A DNA stretch of 31,024 nucleotides from Spirogloea muscicola (taxonomy: Eukaryota; Streptophyta; Zygnematophyceae; Spirogloeales; Spirogloeaceae). A program made the position numbers and the translations under genes. Below are positions 30,986 through 31,024 of this stretch, in pieces. Below the pieces are notes generated by a model that was given only the letters and a program-made list of their open reading frames with translations, made no database searches and was not told where the DNA came from. The stretch's first letter is position 1, and each line of letters begins with the position of its first letter. Where the stretch lies: positions 6,488 through 37,511 of the forward strand of contig WELB01000279.1 of NCBI GenBank assembly GCA_009602725.1, given 5' to 3'.

Positions 30986-31024
30986 CGGAAGGGGGGGACG
31001 GGGAGGCGGGAAGAGAGGGGGGAA

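Overview
This is nuclear DNA from a eukaryote, most likely a green alga. Genes are split into many short GT-AG exons (with some GC-AG introns). Coding DNA is GC-rich, ATGs sit in GCCATGG-type contexts, and TGTAA, the usual green-algal poly(A) signal, lies downstream of several stop codons. Degenerate plant-type telomere motifs (CCCTAAA/TTTAGGG) occur near gene starts. Protein content also fits: a group-3 LEA protein, three secreted proteins related to the plant 'root cap' family, and eukaryotic ribosomal protein eL42. A trebouxiophyte-like chlorophyte is my best guess, but the window cannot prove it.

Layout. (1) 1-2461, + strand: family-2 glycosyltransferase, seven exons, cut by the window start, with an apparent frameshift in exon 1. 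(2) 3886-6478, - strand: unidentified acidic/coiled-coil protein ending in a short WW-like segment. (3) 6543-7672, - strand: an uncertain multi-exon gene with a possible RMI1-type OB-fold exon. (4) 7673-11030: intergenic, with dispersed repeats, CT tracts and a 408-base assembly gap. (5) 11031-12792, + strand: four-exon LEA gene. (6) 13494-14596, - strand: five-exon eL42 gene, reconstructed completely. (7) 15506-21035, + strand: 13-exon, membrane-anchored GH31 alpha-glycosidase, divergent from eL42. It carries an in-frame TGA next to its acid/base residue and one intron with no AG acceptor. (8) 21881-30759: three intronless copies (A -, B +, C -) of a secreted root-cap-like protein, separated by about 3 kb stretches; the A-B stretch is dense in repeats.

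Functional reading. LEA and root-cap-like proteins suggest tolerance of drying or other stress, inside the cell and in the wall or secretory route respectively. The GT2 and GH31 enzymes handle glycans. No operon-like logic is expected; the genes are independent units. The most interesting element is the A/B/C family: a signal peptide, an extensin-like Ser/Thr-Pro4 linker, then a domain opening with a GDPH motif like that of von Willebrand D domains.

Limits. Exon models were built by eye from splice consensus, phase agreement and family motifs. eL42, LEA, GH31 and GT2 are well supported. The two minus-strand genes between 3.9 and 7.7 kb are only partly resolved. Apparent lesions in GT2 and GH31 may be sequence errors.
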